From assembly GCA_020847755.1 (NCBI GenBank), contig JADLBK010000158.1, positions 1 through 52,608 on the forward strand: a stretch of DNA of 52,608 nucleotides. Direction: 5' to 3'. The translations under genes were made by a program, and so were the position numbers. Below the pieces are notes generated by a model that saw only the letters and a list, made by a program, of their open reading frames with translations, was not told the origin of the DNA and ran no database searches. This stretch comes from Flavobacteriales bacterium. GTDB taxonomy: Bacteria; Bacteroidota; Bacteroidia; Flavobacteriales_F; PHOS-HE28. The first letter of the stretch is position 1, and every line of letters begins with the position of its first letter. Positions 41,383 through 49,550 of this stretch are shown here, one piece after another.

Positions 41383-43245
41383 ATGGACATTCCCACCCGG
41401 ACGAAGACCGTCCAAGAGCGCCGCAACGTGGTGATCCTCTTCGCCGGCGACAGCGGCGACGGGATCCAGCTCACCGGCGCGCAGTTCACCGACACCAACG
41501 CGCTGTTCGGCAACGACGTCAGCACCTTCCCCAACTTCCCCGCCGAGATCCGTGCGCCGCAGGGCACCCTGGCCGGTGTGAGCGGCTTCCAGCTCCACTT
41601 CGGCAGCGTGGAGATCTTCACCCCCGGTGACCTGTGCGACGTGCTCGTGGTGATGAACGCGGCCGCGCTGAAGGCCAACCTGTCCAAGCTGAAGCAGGGC
41701 GGCACCATCATCGCCAACACCGACGGCTTCGACAAGAAGAACCTGCGCCTGGCCGGCTATATCGATCAGGCCGACCCGCTCACGGACGGCACCCTGGCCG
41801 CCTACACGCTGCACAGCGTGGACGTGACCAAGATGACGCGCAACGCGCTCGAGGGCACCACCCTCGGCATGAAGGAGAAGGACCGTTGCAAGAACATGTT
41901 CGTGCTGGGCTTCATCAACTGGATGTTCAGCCGCGACCTCGCCAACAGCGAGCGTTTCCTGCAGCAGAAGTTCGGGAAGAAGGCCGAGCTGCTCGACGCC
42001 AACCTGCGCGCGCTGAAGGCCGGCTACCACTACGGCGACACCAGCGAGACCTTCACCACGCGCTTCGAGGTGAAGCCCGCGCCGATGCCCAAGGGCACCT
42101 ACCGCAGCATCACCGGCAACCAAGGCACCGCCCTCGGCCTGCTCGCCGGCGCGCAGAAGGCGAAGCTCGACCTGTTCTACGGCAGCTACCCCATCACGCC
42201 CGCCAGCGACATCCTGCACGAGCTGAGCCGGCACAAGAACTTCGGCGTGCTCACTTTCCAGGCCGAGGACGAGATCGCGGCCATCGCTTCGGCCATCGGC
42301 GCCAGCTACGGCGGCGCGCTCGGCGTAACGGCGAGCAGCGGCCCCGGCATCGCGCTGAAGACCGAAGCGATGGGTCTGGCCTTCATGCTGGAGCTGCCCT
42401 TGGTGATCGTGAACGTGCAGCGCGGCGGCCCCAGCACCGGACTGCCCACCAAGACCGAACAGGCCGACCTCTGGCAGGCGGTGCACGGCCGCAACGGCGA
42501 GGCGCCCATCCCCGTGATCGCCGCCAGCACGCCCATCGACTGCTTCGACATGGCCTTCGAGGCCGTGCAGATCGCCGTGGAGCACATGACGCCCGTGATC
42601 CTGCTCACCGACGGCTATATCGCCAACGGCGCGGAGCCCTGGCGCTTCCCCGCTTCCAAGGACCTGCCCGCGATCACGCCCAACTTCATCAAAGGGCCGA
42701 ACGATGGCGAGGCCTTCCTGCCCTACCTGCGCGATGAGCGCAGCGTGCGTCCGTGGGCGCTGCCGGGCCAGCCGGGCCTGCAGCACCGCATCGGTGGCAT
42801 CGAGAAGCAGGACCGCACCGGCAACATCAGCTACGACCCGGCCAACCACGAGAAGATGGTGCGGCTGCGCGCCGAGAAAGTGGCCCGCATCGCCGACCGC
42901 TTCAAGCCCATCCGCCTCGACACCGGTCCGCCCGAGGGTGAACTGCTGATCGTGGGCTGGGGCAGCACCTACGGCGCCATCCGCACCGCTGCGCTGGCCC
43001 TGCAGGCCGAAGGGCACAGCGTGGCCCATGTGCACCTGCGCCACCTTTTCCCCTTCAACAAGGGCCTCGGTCCCCTGCTGAAGAAGTACAAACGCGTGCT
43101 GGTGCCCGAGATGAACAGCGGTCAGCTGCGTCAGCTGCTGCGCGCCGAGTTCCTGGTGGACGCGCAGGGACTGAACAAGATCCAGGGCATGCCCTTCACC
43201 AGCGAGGAGATACACGCCGCCGCGCTCAATCTGTTGAAGTCATGA
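41383..43245 (+). CDS. korA: 2-oxoacid:ferredoxin oxidoreductase, alpha/gamma fusion subunit
   Basis: A 620-residue cytoplasmic subunit of an enzyme that oxidises 2-oxoglutarate (or another 2-oxoacid) to the acyl-CoA and reduces ferredoxin. The N-terminal gamma domain starts with FAGDSGDGIQLTGAQF (residues about 20-35). The alpha domain starts near residue 260 with YGSYPITPASDILHEL (from about 266). A long PP-like region (FQAEDEIAAIASAIGASYGG) and a C-terminal transketolase-like part (LLIVGWGSTYGAIRTA) follow. The frame opens far upstream at 40516, but the box at 41361 and the typical MDIPT start fix 41383. Its stop overlaps korB by ATGA. The 2-oxoglutarate substrate is the usual assignment and is not proven by sequence. 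Confidence 0.93.
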   Translation: MDIPTRTKTVQERRNVVILFAGDSGDGIQLTGAQFTDTNALFGNDVSTFPNFPAEIRAPQGTLAGVSGFQLHFGSVEIFTPGDLCDVLVVMNAAALKANLSKLKQGGTIIANTDGFDKKNLRLAGYIDQADPLTDGTLAAYTLHSVDVTKMTRNALEGTTLGMKEKDRCKNMFVLGFINWMFSRDLANSERFLQQKFGKKAELLDANLRALKAGYHYGDTSETFTTRFEVKPAPMPKGTYRSITGNQGTALGLLAGAQKAKLDLFYGSYPITPASDILHELSRHKNFGVLTFQAEDEIAAIASAIGASYGGALGVTASSGPGIALKTEAMGLAFMLELPLVIVNVQRGGPSTGLPTKTEQADLWQAVHGRNGEAPIPVIAASTPIDCFDMAFEAVQIAVEHMTPVILLTDGYIANGAEPWRFPASKDLPAITPNFIKGPNDGEAFLPYLRDERSVRPWALPGQPGLQHRIGGIEKQDRTGNISYDPANHEKMVRLRAEKVARIADRFKPIRLDTGPPEGELLIVGWGSTYGAIRTAALALQAEGHSVAHVHLRHLFPFNKGLGPLLKKYKRVLVPEMNSGQLRQLLRAEFLVDAQGLNKIQGMPFTSEEIHAAALNLLKS

Positions 43246-44273
43246 GCACCACGAACGGAACGACCACCGCATCGGTGAAGGTCGACTTCTCGAGCGATCA
43301 GGAAGTGCGCTGGTGCCCTGGCTGCGGCGACTACAGCATCCTGAAGCAGGTGCAGACCCTGCTCGAGCAGAGCGGGAAGAAGAAGGAGGAGGTCGTGTTC
43401 ATCAGCGGCATCGGCTGCAGTTCGCGCTTTCCCTACTACCTCGATACCTACGGGCTGCACAGCATCCACGGCCGCGCACCGGCCATCGTGAGCGGTCTGC
43501 GCAGCGTGCGCCCCGACCTCAGCGTGTGGATGATCACCGGCGACGGCGATGCGCTCAGCATCGGCGGCAACCACATCATCCACCTGCTGCGCCGCAACGT
43601 GGACGTGAACGTGCTGCTCTTCAACAACCAGATCTACGGGCTCACCAAGGGCCAGTACTCGCCGACCTCGCCGGAAGGTGCGGTTACGCGCAGCACGCCC
43701 ATGGGCAGCACCGATCACCCGTTCAATCCGCTCGCCTTGGTGAAGGGCGCCGACGGCACCTTCATCGCCCGCAGCATGGACCGCGACCCGAAGCACATGC
43801 GCGAGGTGCTGGCACGCGCCGATGCGCACCGCGGCACCAGCCTGGTGGAGATCTACCAGAACTGCAACGTGTTCAACGACGGCGCCTTCGAGACCTTCAC
43901 CGAGAAGGCCACCAAGCCCATCCACAGCCTCTTCGTGGAGCACGGCAAGCCGCTGGTGTACGCCAACGGCACCAAGGGCATCTGCCTGAAGGACATGCGG
44001 CCCCGTGTGATCGACATCGGTCCGGAGTTCTCCGCGAACGACTGCTGGGTCCACGACGAGCGCGACGCGTTCAAGGCCTCCCTGCTCGTGCGCCTCTTCG
44101 ACGATCCGCGGATGGAAGGCGGCTTCCCGCGTCCGTTCGGCGTGTTCTACGTGAACGAGCGCGCCACGCACGAAGCGAAGATGACCGCGCAGGTGAAGGC
44201 GGCCCGGGAGCGCAAAGGCGAGGGTGACCTCGACGCGCTATTGAAGGGTGAGCACACGTGGACCATCGTGTAG
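43242..44273 (+). CDS. korB: 2-oxoacid:ferredoxin oxidoreductase, beta subunit
   Basis: A 343-residue subunit carrying thiamine diphosphate and an Fe-S cluster. Cluster ligands are visible as CPGC (Cys25, Cys28), GIGC (Cys59) and a later Cys in QNCNVFND. The ThDP motif is GDGDALSIGGNH, ending at NNQIYGLTKGQ. It overlaps korA as ATGA, so the two subunits are made in equal amounts. The reaction feeds reduced ferredoxin in place of NADH at the TCA-cycle step. The nearby mrp/nifU pair may supply its cluster. Confidence 0.94.
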   Translation: MSTTNGTTTASVKVDFSSDQEVRWCPGCGDYSILKQVQTLLEQSGKKKEEVVFISGIGCSSRFPYYLDTYGLHSIHGRAPAIVSGLRSVRPDLSVWMITGDGDALSIGGNHIIHLLRRNVDVNVLLFNNQIYGLTKGQYSPTSPEGAVTRSTPMGSTDHPFNPLALVKGADGTFIARSMDRDPKHMREVLARADAHRGTSLVEIYQNCNVFNDGAFETFTEKATKPIHSLFVEHGKPLVYANGTKGICLKDMRPRVIDIGPEFSANDCWVHDERDAFKASLLVRLFDDPRMEGGFPRPFGVFYVNERATHEAKMTAQVKAARERKGEGDLDALLKGEHTWTIV

Positions 44274-44308
44274 TGCGACAGGCATCGAGCCGGTCGAGGT
44301 GCACCGGA

Positions 44309-44382
44309 GGCCACCGACCGACCTGCTGATCTCCCCGGGCTGCCCTCAGGACCATATCCGGTTGTCCGCAGGGTCGGTGGCC
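44309..44382 (+). other. Inverted repeat in the korB - phosphatase gap
   Basis: A perfect 11-bp inverted repeat (GGCCACCGACC at 44309-44319, complement at 44372-44382) with a 52-nt interior that can form smaller stems. It lies in the 181-bp gap after korB, where no gene or promoter box is seen. No T-run follows. It could be a structured leader of the phosphatase mRNA or an unusual terminator. Confidence 0.35.
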
Positions 44383-44454
44383 CGACCATTGACCCACGGG
44401 CGATGGGCTCAGCTCCTCCTGGAACCTCTCCTCCGCCCGCACGTACACGGGGCG

Positions 44455-45891
44455 ATGCCCACGCGCGCGCTCGCGGTCCGGTCGCCCTTCGGGGCGTTCG
44501 CCGGCCTGTTCCGGATCCCGGAGCGGGTTCCGGTCCCGGCCTGGCGCGCCGAGCTCGACCGCACGGCCCGGCGCCATCACGTGCTGGGCAGCTGGGTGGC
44601 CGCCCTGCTCAACCCGCTCTTCGCGTTCAACGACCACGCGGTGATGCCGGAGCGTTGGACGGATTTCTTCGCGGTCCGGCTTCTGGTGAGCGCCACCATC
44701 GTGCTGCTGCTCCTCGGTCGCCGAAGGCTGCCGGTGAGCCCCGCCTCCTTCGTGTTCGTGCCGTTCCTGCTCATCAGCCTGGAGAACGCCTACATGTGGA
44801 GCTTCATGGGCCCCGACCTGTTCCGGCTCCATGCGCTGGCGTACGCGGTGCTCTTCGTCGGAGCCTCGATGATCGTCCTGTGGCCGCTGGCCTGGGGCCT
44901 CGCCGTGCTCGGCCTCACCGTCGCGGCCAACGTGCTCTTCCTGGAGGCCCACAGCGATCTGACACCGGCCGAGGTGATGGCCCATGGGGGCACCCTGCTC
45001 GCCGCGGTGATGGTGATCTCCACCGTGATGGCCCACAACCGCCATCGCCTGGTGCAACGTGAGGTGCGTCTCCGTGAGGACCTGCGGGCGCGCACCGCCG
45101 AGGCCCAGGAGCAACGCGCCATGATCGAGGCCGCGCATCGCGACCTCACCGACAGCATCCGCTACAGCCAGCACATCCAGCAGGCCGTGGTGCCGGACAC
45201 CACCCTCCTCGACCGGTACACCGCCGGCCACTTCCTGCTGCACCGCCCCAAGGACATCGTGAGCGGCGACCTGCCATGGTGCGCGCATGTGGATGGACGC
45301 ACCGTGTGGGCCGTGGCGGACCATACCGGGCATGGTGTGCCAGGCGCGCTGATGAGCATCCTGGGAAGCACCCTGCTCCACGCCGTGGTGGTGGAACAGC
45401 GCGTGGCGCGTCCGGCCGAGATCCTCGACCGGCTGCGCGAAGCGGTGATCCGCGCCCTGCAGCGGCCGGGTCGCCCGGGCCCGATGGACGGGATGGACAT
45501 CGGCATCTGTGTTCTGGATCACCACACCGGAACGCTGCGCTTCGCAGGCGCCATGCATCCCATCCACCGGGTCCGTGACCGCGAACTGACGGAGGTCGCC
45601 GGCGACCGCATGCCGGTGGGCCTGATGCCGGAAGCGGGCCGGCCGTTCTCGGACCACCTGCTCGATGTGCGTCCCGGCGACATGCTCTACCTCTGCACGG
45701 ACGGCCTGCAGGACCAGTTCGGTGGTCCCACGGACAGGAAGTTCGGCCGCAAGCGGCTCAAGGAGCTCCTTGCCGACATCGCCGCGCTGCCGATGCAGGA
45801 GCAGATGCGCAGGGTGCAGGACGCACTGGCGCTCTGGCAACAGGACCGGCCCAGCGTGGACGATGTGCTCGTGCTGGGCGTGCGGATCTGA
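44455..45891 (+). CDS. Membrane SpoIIE-type serine/threonine phosphatase
   Basis: A 478-residue protein. The N-terminal half has about six hydrophobic segments (residues about 40-200). Then comes a short coiled-coil linker (REVRLREDLRARTAEAQEQRA) and the PP2C/SpoIIE domain from about residue 240. Motifs: SGD at residue 270, ADHTGHGVPGALMS near 288-300, GMDIGICVLD, FAGAMHPI and CTDGLQDQFGG near 414. Metal Asp residues look intact, but the first motif reads SGDLPW where SGDFYW is usual. It probably dephosphorylates an anti-sigma-factor antagonist or a similar regulator. The start at 44455 is the first Met before the membrane part. It abuts the convergent gene with no spacer. Confidence 0.85.
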   Translation: MPTRALAVRSPFGAFAGLFRIPERVPVPAWRAELDRTARRHHVLGSWVAALLNPLFAFNDHAVMPERWTDFFAVRLLVSATIVLLLLGRRRLPVSPASFVFVPFLLISLENAYMWSFMGPDLFRLHALAYAVLFVGASMIVLWPLAWGLAVLGLTVAANVLFLEAHSDLTPAEVMAHGGTLLAAVMVISTVMAHNRHRLVQREVRLREDLRARTAEAQEQRAMIEAAHRDLTDSIRYSQHIQQAVVPDTTLLDRYTAGHFLLHRPKDIVSGDLPWCAHVDGRTVWAVADHTGHGVPGALMSILGSTLLHAVVVEQRVARPAEILDRLREAVIRALQRPGRPGPMDGMDIGICVLDHHTGTLRFAGAMHPIHRVRDRELTEVAGDRMPVGLMPEAGRPFSDHLLDVRPGDMLYLCTDGLQDQFGGPTDRKFGRKRLKELLADIAALPMQEQMRRVQDALALWQQDRPSVDDVLVLGVRI

Positions 45892-46791
45892 TCAGCGGAT
45901 CGCCTCCAGCTTGCGCTTCAAGGCCTCCAGTTCGCTCACCGCCTGCTCCTTGCTCACCTGGTATTCCTGCTGCTCCTTCTGTGTGTCGGGCAGCTCGTCC
46001 AAGCGTTTGTTCGCGGTCTTCTGCGCATCCGCCTCCTTCTTCATTTGCTTCGCGAGGTCCTCTTGCACCTTCACGAGCTGCCCCTGCACCTTGGTGAGCT
46101 TCTCCAGGTCCTTCGGGGCCTGGCTGGTGTTGTAACGCTCCTGGAACCGTTGCTGTTCCTTCTGCAGCTTGGCCTGCTTGTCCGCCAGTTTGCTCTTTTC
46201 CCGCTTGGCTTTCTCCAGGTCACTGGCGGCGTTGCTGGCCTTTTTCTGGGCCTTCGCCTGGTCGCTCTGGGCGCTCTCCAGCTTGCTGCCGGCCTTGTCC
46301 ACGATCTTCTGCTGTGCGTCGATCTGCTGCTGCACGATCGCCCGGTTGAGCTGCACGGCCAGGGCATGGGCGGCATCCCGCCCGCCTTCAAGCGCCGTGC
46401 TGTCGTTCGCAGCGTAGGCCACGCGCATCCGTGCTCCACCCGCTTTCCTGTCCTTCGCGGACGATGCCAGCAGCAGCACCGGGGCTTCCCCCAGCCCGGT
46501 GACGAGCACCAGGCCGCTCACCGGATCCGAGCCGCTGAACTTCGCGTGCTGTCCGGCGTAGGCCGCCTTCAACGCGTTCAGGGCCGCGCCGGGGTCCGCT
46601 TCGTGGACCATGAACGCATGCGCTGGCAGCTTGTGCCCCTTGTGCACCAAGGTGTCCTGCTCCACGACGATGGTGTTCGTCCAGTTGAGCACGTGACCAC
46701 TGGCCGACTTGTCCTGCGCATGCAACAGGACCGGTGTGGTGGACAGGAGCGCTGCAAGCGCCAGAGCGCGTGAGGGAGTACGCTGGTTCAT
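45892..46791 (-). CDS. Hypothetical exported coiled-coil protein
   Basis: A 299-residue protein with a signal peptide ending near LLHAQ (residue 26). Residues about 30-140 form a compact domain with NWTNTIVVEQD and GEAPVLLLASS. Residues about 155-299 are a long Lys/Gln/Ala/Glu-rich coiled coil (QQKIVDKAGSKLESAQSD, KAQKKASNAASDLEKAKREK). I do not recognise a family. It is likely periplasmic. Its stop is adjacent to that of the phosphatase gene, the two TGA codons forming TGATCA. A TAGTTTTG box lies 4 nt before the ATG. Confidence 0.75.
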   Translation of the reverse strand: MNQRTPSRALALAALLSTTPVLLHAQDKSASGHVLNWTNTIVVEQDTLVHKGHKLPAHAFMVHEADPGAALNALKAAYAGQHAKFSGSDPVSGLVLVTGLGEAPVLLLASSAKDRKAGGARMRVAYAANDSTALEGGRDAAHALAVQLNRAIVQQQIDAQQKIVDKAGSKLESAQSDQAKAQKKASNAASDLEKAKREKSKLADKQAKLQKEQQRFQERYNTSQAPKDLEKLTKVQGQLVKVQEDLAKQMKKEADAQKTANKRLDELPDTQKEQQEYQVSKEQAVSELEALKRKLEAIR

Positions 46792-46795
46792 GCCA

Positions 46796-46803
46796 CAAAA
46801 CTA
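46796..46803 (-). promoter_or_regulatory. TAnnTTTG promoter box for the coiled-coil protein
   Basis: TAGTTTTG on the minus strand, 4 nt before the ATG at 46791. Confidence 0.5.
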
Positions 46804-46834
46804 CCTCCCGGGTGGTGGGCCGGCCTGATCGGGG

Positions 46835-47923
46835 TCATAATAGGCCCAGCCGGGACATCACCTTGTCCACGATGCCCAGCCGCACGGGAATGCGATAAGC
46901 GGCGAAGAGGCGCAGGTTGCCCACGTTCCACGCGTAGGTCGCGTCCCGTGCGGGGTTGGTGCTGGAGGTCTCGTTGGAGAATGAGACCCCGACACAGGTG
47001 CGGGCGCTGTTGTAGCCAAGGGCGATGCGCTGCTGGCTGCGCAGGCCGGCCGACCAGAGGATGTCGCGCCGGTCGGTGTCCGCTTCCGGATACCAGCCTT
47101 CGCTGCGCACGAGGCCCAGACCCCCGGCGATGGAAAGCGAAATGAACACATGCCGCCGGATGACGAAGGAATGCGCGTATCCGATCAATCCGCCGAGCTC
47201 GGCCTGCTCCAGGCGACGGAACCGGAGCGCCGGTGCGAAGAGGCTGTCCAGTTCCGATGGGATCTCCGGCCGTTCGGACCGCATCGCCTGGAACACCCCG
47301 TAGCCCCCCGCGAGCATCGACCCGGCGCTCCGGCGCTGCCACGCATCCTGGTTGAAGGCGGCGCGGTAGCTGAACCGGCGGTTGCCGAGAATATGCAGCA
47401 CGCTCAGCCCGAGGTTCTCCTGCACCAGGTCGGGACGCAGCCGGTCCTCCTGCAGGATGCGTGCGTACAGCGTGTCGCCCTCCCCGGAGCCGGGGTAGTT
47501 CAACACGTCGATGTAGTAGCCCTTGTAGGATTGGGCGAAGAGATTGACCGCGAAACGCCGACCGAACAGGTTGCCCTGCGCATCGAGGTAGCGGGTGTCT
47601 CCCAGCTCCGCATCGTCGTTGTTCAGGAAACCGAACCCGAAGCCCAGGTTGCCGGTGAGGCCTCGGTAGCTGGCGCCCAGGCCGAGGTTGATGGTGGTGT
47701 TGGGCTGGTAGGTCACCCGGCTCTCGCGGGCGGCATCGCGCAGTTCGATGGAGTTGAACTTCGTGCTCATGTACACCCGCAGGGTCAGCAGGTGGGTGAG
47801 GTCCAATACGTAGCTGCTGTCGAAGCCGCCGTTCCCGGGGATCGCCCAGCGTTCCGTCTGCGCGGTCAGCTTCGGAACGACCGTCAGTGCGGTGAGCAGG
47901 ACGACGGAGCGGATGCGGTGCAC
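46835..47923 (-). CDS. DUF4421-type outer-membrane beta-barrel protein
   Basis: A 362-residue exported protein. The signal peptide ends near LTAQ (residue 22). The mature part begins with DSSYVLDLTHLLTLRVYMSTKFNSIEL and TYQPNTTINLGLGASYRGLTGNLGFGFGF, the pattern of DUF4421 proteins of Bacteroidota, which are predicted barrels of unknown function. The end alternates aromatic and polar residues (LRLFAAYRIPVRLG). It starts 6 bp after the nadE stop, so it is the second gene of that operon. The coiled-coil gene downstream has its own box. Confidence 0.82.
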   Translation of the reverse strand: MHRIRSVVLLTALTVVPKLTAQTERWAIPGNGGFDSSYVLDLTHLLTLRVYMSTKFNSIELRDAARESRVTYQPNTTINLGLGASYRGLTGNLGFGFGFLNNDDAELGDTRYLDAQGNLFGRRFAVNLFAQSYKGYYIDVLNYPGSGEGDTLYARILQEDRLRPDLVQENLGLSVLHILGNRRFSYRAAFNQDAWQRRSAGSMLAGGYGVFQAMRSERPEIPSELDSLFAPALRFRRLEQAELGGLIGYAHSFVIRRHVFISLSIAGGLGLVRSEGWYPEADTDRRDILWSAGLRSQQRIALGYNSARTCVGVSFSNETSSTNPARDATYAWNVGNLRLFAAYRIPVRLGIVDKVMSRLGLL

Positions 47924-47929
47924 GGACCT

Positions 47930-48727
47930 TCAGGACTTGAGCCCGCCCGGTACGGTGCACACCGGGATGGGCTCCATCTTGTGGCGGTTGGCGGCGTTAC
48001 GCCTGTCGTAGATGGCCAGCACTTCGCGCTGCCGCGCCGTGAGCTCCAGGGTCGACGGGTCCGTTCCGCGCTCGCGCAACGCCATGGCCCACTCCAGTTC
48101 CGGATAGCTCGCGCCGATCTGGTCCTCGTCGCTGCGGTCGTCGCCCCACAGGCCGTCCGTGGGCTTCGCCTGCAGGATGCCGTCGATCACGCCCAACGCC
48201 TTCGCCACGGCGAAGACCTCCGTCTTGGTGAGGTCGGCAATGGGGGAGAGGTCGACGCCACCATCCCCGTATTTGGTGAAGAAGCCCACGCCGAAGTCCT
48301 CCACCTTGTTGCCGGTGCCCGCCACCAGATGGCGCAGCAGCCCGGCGAAGTAGTAGAGCGTGGTCATGCGCAACCGCGCCCGCGCGTTCGCCTGCGCCAA
48401 CTCCATCACGGCCTGTTCATGGAACACCGGAAGCGTGGCGATCAGTTGGTCGAACACCGGGGTGAGCGTCACCACCTCCATCCGTACGTTGGGGTGGCGT
48501 GCGCGCAGCCAGGTGATGTGGTCCTGGGCGCGCTGGACCTGGGCGCTGGCCTGGTGGATGGGCATCTCCACGCACAGGGTGGGAAGGCCCGTGCGGGCGC
48601 ACAGGGTGCTGGTCAACGCGCTGTCCACGCCGCCGCTCACACCCACCACGAAGCCCCGTTGACCGGTGCGCGTGCATTGTTCCTTCAACCAGTCGGTGAT
48701 GTGGTCGGCGACGGCGATGCTGTCCAT
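47930..48727 (-). CDS. nadE: NAD+ synthase (ammonia-dependent)
   Basis: A 265-residue cytoplasmic enzyme that amidates nicotinate adenine dinucleotide to NAD+. The PP-loop SGGVDS is at residues 31-36. TGNKVEDFGVGFFTKYGDGGVDLSPIADLTKTEV and the C-terminal HKMEPIPVC segment are characteristic. There is no glutaminase domain, so free ammonia is the donor. The neighbour gldB/gldC cluster across a barrel gene is a gene grouping seen in flavobacteria. A weak TACTTCG box lies upstream near the PorT-like gene's terminator. nadK is also in this window, but far away. Confidence 0.95.
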   Translation of the reverse strand: MDSIAVADHITDWLKEQCTRTGQRGFVVGVSGGVDSALTSTLCARTGLPTLCVEMPIHQASAQVQRAQDHITWLRARHPNVRMEVVTLTPVFDQLIATLPVFHEQAVMELAQANARARLRMTTLYYFAGLLRHLVAGTGNKVEDFGVGFFTKYGDGGVDLSPIADLTKTEVFAVAKALGVIDGILQAKPTDGLWGDDRSDEDQIGASYPELEWAMALRERGTDPSTLELTARQREVLAIYDRRNAANRHKMEPIPVCTVPGGLKS

Positions 48728-48743
48728 GGTGCGGTGAAAAGGA

Positions 48744-48772
48744 AAAGCCCCGCGAAGGTGCGCAGGGCCTTT
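48744..48772 (-). terminator. Hairpin terminator of the PorT-like barrel gene
   Basis: On the minus strand AAAGGCCCTGCG, a 6-nt loop, then CGCGGGGCTTT, with one bulge and one G-T wobble, followed by TCCTTTTC. It lies 21 bp past the stop of the gene at 48793-49539 and upstream of nadE. Confidence 0.7.
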
Positions 48773-48792
48773 CGAAGTAGGGATGCCTGCGG

Positions 48793-49539
48793 TCAGAAGT
48801 ACACGCCCAGCAACAGCTCCCCATAGTGGAGCTTGCCATGCGCCTCCACCTGATCGGCCACCTCCGCGTCCTTCCGGTCGAACAGGACGGCCTTGTCGAA
48901 GGTGTCGGTGAACCCGTTGTTGTAGTTGATGCCGAACACAAGCGTGGTGTTGCCGGCGAACTTGTACTCCGCACCGACGCCCACCACCAACGATGCTCTG
49001 AAGGGCACCGTCTCCTTCAGGATGTTGGCCTTCTCCTCACGGTCGAACTTCGCATCCGCTCCCACCCCGGTGCTCACCGCGTTATAGCTGTACTCGTCGC
49101 CCTTGGCCGAGACACAGAAGGCCGAGCCGAAGCCCAGTTGGCCGAAGTAGGTCATGTAGCCCATCTCGTTGGTCTTCAACTTGATGAGGATGGGAAGCTC
49201 CACATACTGATAGCGCCGGGCGAACTCGAAGGAGGGAACGGTCCGCTCCAAGCCGCCGATCGCCGTCTTGTAGGACTTGCTGGTCTGGTTGGCGCCCAGA
49301 AGGTTCATGAACAGACCGGTGCTCAACGCGTAGTTGTCGCTGCCCAGGCGGAAGTCGCTCATCAGGCCGAAGGAGAAGCCGATGTTCACCCCGTCGCCTT
49401 CCAGTTCCTTGGTGGTGGACTTGATCCAGCCCAGGTTGGGTGCGGCCTTGATGCCGAGCTTGAACCCCCGGGACTCCTGGGCCATGGACGGAAGGGCCAG
49501 CAGGGCCGCGATCGCAAGGGGAAGGAGCGCCTTCTTCAT
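48793..49539 (-). CDS. PorT-like outer-membrane beta-barrel protein
   Basis: A 248-residue exported protein with a clear signal peptide (MKKALLPLAIAALLALPSMAQ). The mature sequence (GFKLGIKAAPNLGWIKS, IGFSFGLMSDFRLG, YQYVELPILIKLKT, LVVGVGAEYKFAGNTTLVFGINYNNGF) is typical of the porin-family/outer-membrane beta-barrel proteins annotated PorT-like. True PorT is a T9SS component, but this general pattern is shared by many unrelated barrels, so the T9SS link is not certain. The last residues (LLLGVYF) are barrel-like. Its ATG is 11 bp from that of the divergent gldB. It ends at a hairpin terminator. Confidence 0.82.
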   Translation of the reverse strand: MKKALLPLAIAALLALPSMAQESRGFKLGIKAAPNLGWIKSTTKELEGDGVNIGFSFGLMSDFRLGSDNYALSTGLFMNLLGANQTSKSYKTAIGGLERTVPSFEFARRYQYVELPILIKLKTNEMGYMTYFGQLGFGSAFCVSAKGDEYSYNAVSTGVGADAKFDREEKANILKETVPFRASLVVGVGAEYKFAGNTTLVFGINYNNGFTDTFDKAVLFDRKDAEVADQVEAHGKLHYGELLLGVYF

Positions 49540-49546
49540 AGGTTTG
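49539..49546 (+). promoter_or_regulatory. TAnnTTTG promoter box for gldB overlapping the barrel gene start
   Basis: TAGGTTTG, whose first base is the first base of the start codon of the minus-strand barrel gene. It lies 4 nt before the gldB ATG at 49551. Confidence 0.5.
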
Positions 49547-49550
49547 CGTG

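Noticed and set aside
48793..49539. Assignment as true T9SS PorT
   Set aside because: The sequence shows only the general small-barrel pattern; the usual genomic neighbour of porT is not here.
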